Origin: JBMDXB01 sp048594975
Lineage (GTDB): Bacteria > Acidobacteriota > Vicinamibacteria > Vicinamibacterales > 2-12-FULL-66-21
DNA length: 64,000 nucleotides
NCBI GenBank assembly: GCA_048594975.1
Contig: JBMDXQ010000042.1
Span: forward strand, 171,025 to 235,024
Direction: 5' to 3'
Below, in pieces: positions 46,555 through 55,500 of the stretch (position 1 is its first letter; each line of letters begins with the position of its first letter). The notes beneath the pieces are model-generated. The model did no database searches. It saw only the letters and a program-made list of their open reading frames with translations, and was not told where the DNA came from. A program made the position numbers and the translations under genes.

Positions 46555-47805
46555 ATGAGGCGATCCGGCGTCCTCCGGCTTTCGACGTTCCTGGTCGTCC
46601 TCGCGCTGCCGCTCGGCGCGCAGGGCCCCGAGTTCGATCTGCTGATTCGCAGCGGTCACGTCGTCGATGCGAAGAACGGCATCAACCGGGTGATGGACGT
46701 GGCAGTGGCAGGCGGCAAGGTCGCGCGCGTCGGCGAGAATATCGATCCGGCGCTCGCCAGTCGCGTGGCCGATGCCGCCGGCCTGTTCGTCGTCCCGGGA
46801 CTGCTCGACCTCCACGCTCACGTCTTCTTCGGAACCGAGCGGGACGCCTACCTGAGCAACGGCGAGTCGGCGGTGCCAGCGGACAGTCACTCGTTCCGCA
46901 GCGGGCAGACGACGCTGGTCGACGCCGGCGGGGCGGGGTGGAGAAACTTTCCGCAGTTCAAGGAACAGGTGGTCGATCGCGCCCGCACGCGCGTGCTCGC
47001 CTTCATCAACATCGTCGGAGCGGGCATGAAAGGCGGACCCGTCGAGCAGAACCTGGCCGACATGGATGCCAAGCTGACGGCCATGCGCATCCGTCAGTAT
47101 CCGGGCGTGATTGTCGGCATCAAGGTCGCCCACTACCGCGGTCCGGAATGGGATCCGGTGCTGCGTGCGGCGCAGGCCGGACGCGAGACGGAGGTTCCGG
47201 TGATGGTCGATTTCGGCGGCCAGACGCCGCCGCTGTCGCTCGAGGATCTGCTGATGAAGCACCTGCGCCCGGGCGACATCTTCACCCACACCTACGCGGA
47301 GGTGCGCGGCCGAATCCCGATCGTGGATGAAGCGGGCAAGGTGCGACCGTACGTGCGGGACGCGCGCCGGCGCGGGATCGTCTTCGACGCCGGGCACGGC
47401 GGCGGCAGCTTCGTCTTCCGCCAGGCGGTCCCCGCGATGAAACAGGGATTCTACCCGGACGTGATCAGCACCGACCTGCACACCGGGAGCATGAACACCG
47501 GGATGAAGGACATCCTCAACACGATGTCCAAGTTCCTGAACATGGGCATGCCGCTCGACCAGGTGATCAAGGCAAATACGGCGACAGCTGCGGAGGTCAT
47601 CAGACGTCAGGATCTCGGCCACCTCGGGGTCGGCGCCGAAGCCGACATCGCCGTGCTGAGCGTCCGGCGGGGCAGATTCGGGTTCATCGATACGGCCGGC
47701 GGCAAGCTGATCGGCGATCGGAAGCTCGAGTGCGAGTTGACCGTCAAGGGCGGTCAGGTGGTCTGGGACCTGAACGGGATTTCGCACAGGCCCTGGACGG
47801 AATGA
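46555..47805 (+). CDS. Amidohydrolase/deacetylase family metallohydrolase, exported
   Basis: A 416-residue amidohydrolase-superfamily enzyme with a signal peptide (to about GAQG). Metal ligands visible: HxH as LLDLHAHV (His87, His89), the carboxylated Lys190 (GIKVAHYR), His in FTHTYAE, His in FDAGHGG and the catalytic Asp in ISTDLH. It matches the deacetylase group (COG3964) encoded next to SelA-like enzymes in other bacteria. Members cleave N-acetyl or O-acetyl groups from small acids. In this window the SelA-like and RidA partners lie 8-10 kb upstream in the same direction. The substrate is not known. Confidence 0.87.
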   Translation: MRRSGVLRLSTFLVVLALPLGAQGPEFDLLIRSGHVVDAKNGINRVMDVAVAGGKVARVGENIDPALASRVADAAGLFVVPGLLDLHAHVFFGTERDAYLSNGESAVPADSHSFRSGQTTLVDAGGAGWRNFPQFKEQVVDRARTRVLAFINIVGAGMKGGPVEQNLADMDAKLTAMRIRQYPGVIVGIKVAHYRGPEWDPVLRAAQAGRETEVPVMVDFGGQTPPLSLEDLLMKHLRPGDIFTHTYAEVRGRIPIVDEAGKVRPYVRDARRRGIVFDAGHGGGSFVFRQAVPAMKQGFYPDVISTDLHTGSMNTGMKDILNTMSKFLNMGMPLDQVIKANTATAAEVIRRQDLGHLGVGAEADIAVLSVRRGRFGFIDTAGGKLIGDRKLECELTVKGGQVVWDLNGISHRPWTE

Positions 47806-47953
47806 CGGAAACGACGGGACCTTCCTCGCGCCGGTTCGCCGCGGGAAGCTGAAGGCAGATTCGCCGAACGGCCGGGACGGCGCTACGCATCAGGGCAGCT
47901 CGGAGACGACACTGGTGGCCAGGCATCGAACCAGCCGGAGTGGGCCGGTTCTG

Positions 47954-48646
47954 TCATTCGTGTGAGAGGCGTTGCACAGTCTCGGCGAACGTGCGAACGG
48001 GCCGTTCAGCGCCGGCGCTGATGACCATGCGAGTCTGGAACCACCCGTAAGCATCCGGATTTGAACCCAGCCTGGCGTAGTTCGAATTGAAGTACGATTC
48101 GGCATCCTGGCCAGCGGGCACGGGATCCGGCAATCCAGCGCCGATACTGCGGAATCGCGCCAGCAGCGCGGTCAGATACGGGGCATCGTTCTCTCTCCAG
48201 TATGCGACGGCGAGCCGATTCGCCTCGAGTTCACGCGAGTAGACGTCATTCGTGTCGCGCTTCGCCTGGACCTGCAGCCAGTGGCCCAGCTCGTGAACGA
48301 AGAAGAATCGGTGAAACATCTCATCGAATAACTGCTTCCCCGTCCGGTCGCCCCCATCGCCTGCCCAGCGCTCGAAACGGTCTCGCACGTCGGGCGTGAG
48401 CTCCTCCCATCGCGAGGTGTGAATCGTATTGTCGTTTCTTGAGTACTTCGACAACTGTGGCGGCGTGTCGAGAAGGATCGCCGGATGGAGAGACGAGGCG
48501 TCAAAACCCGCCGACCGCACTCGCTGTTCGAAGTTCTGGGCAATCGCTTTCAGCTGGTCGAGCACCGGATCACCAGGCCACGGCGAAGACGATTGTGCCC
48601 ATCCAGACGACGCCGTGAGAAGCAGCAGCAACACGGTCGTCACCAT
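47954..48646 (-). CDS. Exported HELGH zinc metalloprotease-like protein
   Basis: A 230-residue exported protein. The start was placed at the ATG opening the signal peptide (VTTVLLLLLTASSGWAQ); a start about 17 codons upstream (MPNREP) or a GTG farther up would add a hydrophilic extension. The zinc motif H-E-L-G-H occurs in FFFVHELGHWLQ, and a downstream ELEANRLAVAYW helix may supply the third ligand Glu, as in gluzincins. The rest is helical with no family I can name. The predicted activity is peptidase; substrate unknown. Confidence 0.65.
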   Translation of the reverse strand: MVTTVLLLLLTASSGWAQSSSPWPGDPVLDQLKAIAQNFEQRVRSAGFDASSLHPAILLDTPPQLSKYSRNDNTIHTSRWEELTPDVRDRFERWAGDGGDRTGKQLFDEMFHRFFFVHELGHWLQVQAKRDTNDVYSRELEANRLAVAYWRENDAPYLTALLARFRSIGAGLPDPVPAGQDAESYFNSNYARLGSNPDAYGWFQTRMVISAGAERPVRTFAETVQRLSHE

Positions 48647-48948
48647 CGAGCTCGATGGGTGTTGGTGCGGCGGGCACGCAGGCTCGCGGTTTGGCATTTG
48701 ACCCTGACTATCCACTATACCTCGATGGTTGAGCGGACGATTGCACTGATCGTATTCACATCACGACAAGGGCCCCTGACTTCATGATTTCGCCGGCCGG
48801 GTTTTCAGTCGGGGAGGCCGCCAGAACCGCGATCGCGAGACCTGCAGTGTATTCGGTAGGACCTGGAGCGCAGGGCGGAACACGACGGCAGCGTGGCAAC
48901 GTATAGACTGGGAAGCGTCCGGCTCCCTTGACCTGGGAGCGACCCCCT
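48647..48948. other. Divergent intergenic region, no gene seen
   Basis: About 300 bases between the metalloprotease and the ADOP permease, presumably holding both promoters. No clear -35/-10 pair, repeat or small gene stood out. A GGGAGC box lies about 10 bases before the permease ATG. Confidence 0.4.
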
Positions 48949-51372
48949 ATGGCCAGACTGCTCCGCGACGCGCGATTCGCCTTCCGACTGTTCAGCAAGG
49001 CACCAGCGTTCACGACCCTGGCGATAGTGGTACTCGCCCTCGGCATCTCTGCAACCACCGCCATCTTCAGCGTCGTCTACGGCACCTTCTTCGCGCCGCT
49101 GCCCTATCGCGACGCCGAGGCGCTGGTGTTGGTGTGGTCGCAGTTCCGCGGCGAGCGGGTCCAGGTCTCGGCCCGGGACTTCGTTGCCTGGAAGCGCGAG
49201 GCGACCGCGTTCAGCGACCTCAACGCGTGGGGAGGCCGCAGCGTGAACCTGGCCACGGCCGATCGGCCCGAGAACCTCTTGGCAGGCCTGGCCACGCCCG
49301 GGTTCCTCGGGATGATGGGCTACGGGCATCCGCTGGCGCTCGGCCGCAGCTTCGTCGAGGAGGAAGGCACCGTCGGCCGCGACCGGGTCGTCATCCTGAC
49401 CTATCGAGTCTGGCGCGATCGCTTTGCCGGGGACCCCGCGATTGTGGGCCGGCAGATCCGGCTCGACAACGAGCCGTATTCCGTGGTCGGCGTCCTGGGC
49501 GAGGGGCCGGCCGACCATCAGCAGAACAAGCTCTGGCTGCCGCTGGCGTTCACGCCGGAAGTGCTGCAGAGCGACAGTTACAGGCTGAACGTGATGGGCC
49601 GCCTGCAGGCCGGCGTCACCATTCAGCAGGCCAACGCCAACCTGGCGGCGGTTGCGGCGGCGGTGGCAGAGCCCCCCGGGCGTCAGGCTGAAGGATGGGG
49701 CACGAGCGTCGAGCCGTTCAGGAACAACTTCGTCCGCCGCAGCACGAAGCAAGGCTTGTGGCTCCTGCTGGCAGCGGTCGGCTTTCTGCTGCTGATCGCC
49801 TGCGCCAACGTCGCCAACCTGCTGCTCGCGCGCGGCAGCGCGAGGCAGCGCGAGCTCGCGGTGCGCGCGGCCCTCGGCGCAACGAACGCCGACCTGGCGC
49901 GGCAGCTGCTGATCGAGAGCGTGGTCCTCGGGTTGGCGGGCGGAGTCGTCGGCGCGCTGTTCGCCTCGGTGTTGCTCGACGCGATTGTTGCACTGATGCC
50001 GGAGTACACGCTGCCGTCGGAAACCGAGATCACCCTCAGCGTCCCGGTGCTGTTGTTCGCCCTCGGCGTCTGTCTGGTGTCCGGCGCGCTCTCGGGCTGC
50101 GCCCCCGCCTGGCAGGCCGCCCGCGCCAACCTCGCGGACGCGATCAAGGAGGGCGGGCGCTCGATCGGCGTCGGCCGGCAGCGCCTGCGCCGCGTGCTGG
50201 TGGCGGCGGAGTTCGCGCTGGCGCTCACGTTGCTCGCCGGCGGCGGCCTGGCCGCGCACGCGTTCGTCAGGACGATGAACGTGGAGCTCGGTTTCCGCAC
50301 CGACCACCTGCTCACGCTGCAGCTGCCCGTGCCGCGTAGCCGCTTCAGCACGCCGGAAGAGGTCGAGGCGTTCTATCGCCAGGTGCTCGAGCGCACAGCG
50401 GCTGTTCCCGGCGTCCTCTCCGCGTCAGTCTCCACTGGCATGCCTGTACGGGGCACCTCGTTCGGCACTGGGCTCGAGATCGTCGGACGTCCGCAAGATC
50501 CGACCGGCCGGCCGGGCGCCGGCGTGAACATGGTGACGCCGGAGTTCTTCGAGACCTTCGGGATCCGGATCCTGCGCGGCCGCCCCTTCACCGAGCAGGA
50601 CCGCGCGGGAGGCGTCCGCGTCGCCGTCGTGAACGAGACGTTCGTCAGGCTCTATCTGCCGGACGTCGATCCGTTGAACGTTCGCGTGCGAATGAACCGG
50701 TTCGCCTACGGCGCGCCGTCGCCCGAGCTGGTCGAGTGGCAGATCGTGGGCGTCTACGGCGACGTGAAGAACGCGGGACCGGCCGGCAGGAGCTTCCCCG
50801 AGATCGACGTGCCCTTCTGGCAGACGCCGTTTCCGCGCACGACGATGGCGGTCCGGACCGCAGGGGACGCGGCGGCCGTGCAGCAGGACCTGGCGAACGT
50901 CATCCACTCGCTCGAGCCCGATCTGCCGATGGCAAACGTGCGGACGATGGAGCAGGTGGTCAGCGAGGCGATGGCTGCCGACCGCTTCCATACCGTGCTC
51001 TTTGGCGCGTTCGCCGCCGTCGCGCTCGTGCTGGCGGTCGTCGGCATCTACGGCGTCATGTCCTTCGTCGTGGCACAACGCACGCAGGAAATCGGCGTGC
51101 GCATGGCGCTCGGCGCCCCACGCGCACGCGTGCTGCGCGACGTGCTGCGCGACGGGATGACCACCGCGCTCGTCGGCACCATGCTCGGTGCCGCCGGCGC
51201 CTGGGTCATCGGCGCGGCGATGAAAGGGACGATCCACGGCGTAGAGGCGTTCGATCCCATTGCCTTCATGGTCGTGGCGGGCATGCTGCTTGGCTCGGCT
51301 CTCGTCGCGTGCCTGCTGCCCGCACTCCGCGCCGCTTCGGTGGACCCGATCGTGGCGCTGCGGCAGGACTAG
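48949..51372 (+). CDS. ADOP-type ABC transporter permease (FtsX/MacB family)
   Basis: An 807-residue membrane protein with the duplicated MacB_PCD-FtsX arrangement of acidobacterial orphan permeases. Each half has a first membrane helix (FTTLAIVVLALGISATTAIFS; VLVAAEFALALTLLAGGGLAA), a periplasmic domain, and FtsX helices (IACANVANLLLARGSARQRELAVRAALGA; AVVGIYGVMSFVVAQRTQEIGVRMALGA). No ATPase gene is adjacent. An ATG was preferred to a TTG seven codons upstream. Related proteins may export substrates or sense envelope stress. It stands alone. Confidence 0.9.
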   Translation: MARLLRDARFAFRLFSKAPAFTTLAIVVLALGISATTAIFSVVYGTFFAPLPYRDAEALVLVWSQFRGERVQVSARDFVAWKREATAFSDLNAWGGRSVNLATADRPENLLAGLATPGFLGMMGYGHPLALGRSFVEEEGTVGRDRVVILTYRVWRDRFAGDPAIVGRQIRLDNEPYSVVGVLGEGPADHQQNKLWLPLAFTPEVLQSDSYRLNVMGRLQAGVTIQQANANLAAVAAAVAEPPGRQAEGWGTSVEPFRNNFVRRSTKQGLWLLLAAVGFLLLIACANVANLLLARGSARQRELAVRAALGATNADLARQLLIESVVLGLAGGVVGALFASVLLDAIVALMPEYTLPSETEITLSVPVLLFALGVCLVSGALSGCAPAWQAARANLADAIKEGGRSIGVGRQRLRRVLVAAEFALALTLLAGGGLAAHAFVRTMNVELGFRTDHLLTLQLPVPRSRFSTPEEVEAFYRQVLERTAAVPGVLSASVSTGMPVRGTSFGTGLEIVGRPQDPTGRPGAGVNMVTPEFFETFGIRILRGRPFTEQDRAGGVRVAVVNETFVRLYLPDVDPLNVRVRMNRFAYGAPSPELVEWQIVGVYGDVKNAGPAGRSFPEIDVPFWQTPFPRTTMAVRTAGDAAAVQQDLANVIHSLEPDLPMANVRTMEQVVSEAMAADRFHTVLFGAFAAVALVLAVVGIYGVMSFVVAQRTQEIGVRMALGAPRARVLRDVLRDGMTTALVGTMLGAAGAWVIGAAMKGTIHGVEAFDPIAFMVVAGMLLGSALVACLLPALRAASVDPIVALRQD

Positions 51373-51598
51373 CCGCGTAGGCAAGTGAAGGTTCGACTTC
51401 AACCCGGTTCTCCGGCATCAGCCCAGGAGGTGAACGTCGAGGCGAACGGCCTGCGCATCAACCTCAACCGTCGCTCTCTGTCCGACGCTTCGCCCGGCGA
51501 AACAATCCCGGCGAATGCTTGGCTGGCTTTCCGCTCGACTACGCGAGGGGCCGTTAACACGTGTGGTCCAGGCGCGTCCTTCCGAGCAAGGAGGCCCC

Positions 51599-52252
51599 AT
51601 GTGCCCACATATTCGCAGCGCAGTTCTGGCAGCCACCCTCGTCGTGACGCTCGCCACCCCTGCCGTCGCCGGACCGCCCTTGCTCTGCCATCCATACGAT
51701 ACCGGGAACGCCCGGTCGCTTCCCTGGGACGGGACGCGTGGCTGGTCGGGCGATTTGCCAGACTACAAGCTGGAGCGGCTGATCGCCGATACCGATGCCC
51801 TGCTGACGCCGTCCACCCCCGTGATCGCCCGGATGGAGACGCTGCGGCGGGCATCGCTTTATGCGAGCCGCGACCGCGCCATCGCCCGGGAGCTGCTGGG
51901 CCGCCTCGTGTCGCGCGCCAAGGCGGCAGACGCGAAGGGCGCGCCGGACGCGCTGGCGTGGCTCGACGCGGCGTACGTGGCAGGAGCGTTCCACGAGATC
52001 TCCCTGCTGGGAAACAACGCCGGGTTCCGGGATCGTGCGCTGGCGGCGCGCGAGGCGCTCGGCGACCTCGACGCGTACGCGCTCATTCAGCGCAGCATCG
52101 CCGAGCGGGCCGAGGATCCCGCGCTCCATTTCGCGGCAGCGCTCATCGCCTCGGATCGCAACCGCGCCGCGTACCGGACGCATGTCGAGAAGGCGCGCAG
52201 AGGCGTGACGCAGGACGCCTTGCTGGCGCGCAACATCGATCACGTGTCCTGA
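51599..52252 (+). CDS. Exported helical protein of unknown function
   Basis: A 217-residue exported protein with an AAGGAGG box 5 bases before the ATG and a signal peptide (SAVLAATLVVTLATPAVAG). The mature part is all-helical: YKLERLIADTDALL, MRETLRRASLYA-like (METLRRASLYASRDRAIARELLGRLV) and ALIQRSIAERAEDPALHFAAALI, suggestive of TPR or similar helical repeats. A CHPYD near the start is the only Cys. The function is unknown. Confidence 0.7.
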   Translation: MCPHIRSAVLAATLVVTLATPAVAGPPLLCHPYDTGNARSLPWDGTRGWSGDLPDYKLERLIADTDALLTPSTPVIARMETLRRASLYASRDRAIARELLGRLVSRAKAADAKGAPDALAWLDAAYVAGAFHEISLLGNNAGFRDRALAAREALGDLDAYALIQRSIAERAEDPALHFAAALIASDRNRAAYRTHVEKARRGVTQDALLARNIDHVS

Positions 52253-52511
52253 GCGCGAGCGGCGCCAGCGTTGACGTGTAGCGCCCTCCGGCACGGAGGC
52301 GGCGGGCAGCCATACGCTCCCCGTCCGTCTCTGGGCCTCAACACTACTGATGAGTTGCGGCCCGGCGTGAATCGCGTCAACCCGCGAGTGGCGTCATCGA
52401 ACACGCCCCGTTTCTCCCTCGTAACGGTGGGTACGCGGCGCACGGTCGGTTGAGCACCCGTATTCGAAGCGATCGCGCACGCGGCCGAGCCGGATGGGAG
52501 GCGAGGCAGCC

Positions 52512-55500
52512 ATGGAAACGACCCCGCTCTCGGGCGCCCCACCGCCAACCGCGCGCGTTCCCGAGCGTCTGGCTATCTCGCGTCCCACGTGCGCCAGCGT
52601 CTTCTTCAGCTACGCCAGCTTCGACGATCGCGATCAGCGACTGAGCGACATCCGCGAACGGCTGGAAGGCGAACTGCGAGCCGTCTCGGGGCGCAAACTC
52701 AGGATCTTCCAGGATCGCGTGGACGTGCATTGGGGACAAGCGTGGAGGAACGCCATCGACGAATCCCTCGACTCCTCCAGCATTCTCCTCCCCGTGGTCA
52801 CTCCCAGCTTCCTGAGGAGCGCCGAATGCAGAAGGGAGGTGCTCCTCTTTCGAGGCAAGGAGGACCGGCTGCGCCGCAGCGACTTGATTCTCCCTCTCTA
52901 TTACATCGACTGCGAGCAACTCGAGGATCCGAGCGTGCCAGTGGAGAACGAAGATGGCGTAATCGCGCTGTTTCGCGAACGCCACCGCCTGGACGCCCGT
53001 TTCATACGCGACCTGTCCGTCGCGTCTGACGAGTCCGAGAGGTTTCGGCAGTTCATCAACAGGGCGGCGCGGCAGTTGTACTCGGCCATCGATCGGGACA
53101 GCCCGGCGGATGGCCCTGGCCCGGAAGACGGCTGCCCGCGCATCACGACGGTGGCGGCCGAGACGCAGGCGGTCAGCATACCAGACGAGGACTTCGGCCA
53201 TTACTGGCTGCAGGAAGCGGACGGACGCGACCGTGAGCGCGATACCCTGACAAACCTGATTGCCGGGCGCAACAGCCACTTTGTCGCGCTGCACGGCGCA
53301 GCCGGCATCGGAAAGACCACGCTGGCGATGGCGGTGGTCAGGCAGCTGATGGACGACAACGTGTTCGTGCGAGTTGCCTGCCGTTCGCTACGTAAGCCGC
53401 CGACACTCGAAGACCTGCTCGTCGACCTGATTCCCGTGATGTCCAGCCACCAGGAAGCGCTGCCGACCGTGGAGTTGCGCGTGCTTATGGACCGGTTCCG
53501 CCAGGTCCTGAAGGCGCGGCGCTGCCTCCTCGTCCTGGACAACCTGGAGAGCCTCTTCGCACCCGGGAAGATCAGCGGGGAGTACCAGAAGGAGTTCGAG
53601 GTCTACCACTCCTTCCTCCAGACGCTGAGCACGTTCCAGCACGACGGATGCGTTCTGGTGACGACCCGCGAAATGCCGCGTGAGCTCAGCGCCTCGGAAG
53701 GACCCGGGCGGGTGACGTCGGTGCCGCTGCTCGGCCTGGACGATCGATACGGCGAAGCCATCCTCCGTCGTGCAGGGGTCTCGCAGGCATCGGCGCGGAG
53801 CATCGCGGACGTGCTCCGCTTCTACAGCGGCAACCCCACGGCACTCAAGGTGGTGGCCACCCACGTGAAGGGAGCCTTCGCCGGCGACCTGGACCGTTTT
53901 CTGGAAGAGGGCAGCGGTCCCCCACGGCAGTACCTCGAGCTGCTCGCCGATGAAGTCGAGCGGCTGAACGACATCGAGGCGGACATCCTGAACTGGATAG
54001 CGCTCGAGAATGGACCGGTGTCCGCGCGGCAGCTGCGCGAGGACCTGGTACAGCAGGATGATGTCGTATCGCTGCAGGACGCGCTCAGTTCGCTCACGGC
54101 ACGCCATCTGATTCACAGCGCGAACGGCCGGTACCAGCAGACGCCAGCCCTTTCGGAGTTCGTCACGCACCGGCTGATACGAGCCGTTGCGAAGGAGCTG
54201 GCGGATTTCAACGACGTCGAAAAGCGATCCCTGCGGCGCTGTTCCCTCGTCAGGGCGCAGGCCAAGTCGGACGTGCAGGCAGCGCAGCGGCTGCTCGTGC
54301 ACAACCGGCTGGTCGAAGAGTTGGATCGGGCGGCTGGCGGCACGCGGCTGGCCAGGCAGGCGCTCGAAGACTCCCTCCAGGTGCTGCGCATGCACGGCTT
54401 CTCCCGCCAGGCGTATGGCCCCGGGAACATCTTCAACCTGGTGTCGGATAGCGAGTCGCTTGGGCAGTCCCGCTGGAACCTCCGGGACTTCGATTTCTCC
54501 GGCCTCGCGATGCGGCAGGTGGACTTCGGGAACAAGTCCCTGGAGGGACTCGATTTCAGCCATTCGCAGTTCTGGCGCTGCCGGTTCATTGCGGCGTTCA
54601 GGCTGGTGGTGTCGCTGGCGTTCGGACGGGGAGGTCAGGTGTGGGCGAGCGGCGATGCCGACGGCGACGTCCGGATCTGGCGGACCGACGATGGCCGCGA
54701 GCTGTTCCACGTCCGACACGGCAAGTGCGTGCGCTCCGTCGCGTTCAGCCCGGACGCCGCACTCCTCGCCAGTGCCGGTTGCGACGGGACGGTCAAAGTG
54801 TGGTCGATCGATGCGCATGATGAGTCGATTGCGCTTCGCTACGCGCTGACCAGGCACCGGGACTGGGTCGGGGCGGTCGCGTTCAGTCCGGACGGAGCGC
54901 AGCTGGCCACGGCGAGCGACGACGGCACCGTCAGGTTGTGGTCGGCTGCTGCCGGAATGCAGCAACACGTCCTGCGAGGACACCGGGGGCAGGTCAGCGG
55001 GGTCGCCTACGCGCCCGGCCGCGATCGGCATCTGCTGGCCACCTGCGGAAAGGACCGCACGGTTCGAATCTGGAACAGCAAAACCGGTGCACCGGTTCAA
55101 CGCGCGGAGACGGGGGCGCCCGTCGTTCTGGAGGGGCATCAGGACTGGGTGTGGTCGCTTGCGTTCAGCCCCGACGGCCGCTATCTCGCCAGCTCGAGCG
55201 ACGACAGGACGGTCAGGCTGTGGCGAACGTCGGACTGGACGTGCGTCAGGACCTTCGAAGGACATCAGCACTGGGTCTGGTCGGTCGCCTTCAGTCCAGA
55301 CGGCCAGACCATGGCCAGCGCGAGCATGGACGCGACGATTCGCCTGTGGACGCTGGACGGCCGGTGCCGCGGGACGCTCAGGCATCGAAATCCTGTCTGG
55401 GCGTTGGCCTTCCGGCCGCACAGCCACTGGCTGGCGAGCGCGGGCGAGGACCAGACGGTCAGGTTCTGGGATGCCGAGTCGCGGGAGTGTATTCGTACGC

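Noticed and set aside
51385..51598. Open frame between the ADOP permease and the small exported protein
   Set aside because: It has no ribosome binding site or domain and runs across the real start of the exported protein in another frame.
52285..52299. CCTCCG-GCA-CGGAGG hairpin as a terminator
   Set aside because: The stem is short and has no following T-run; chance hairpins of this type are common in this DNA.
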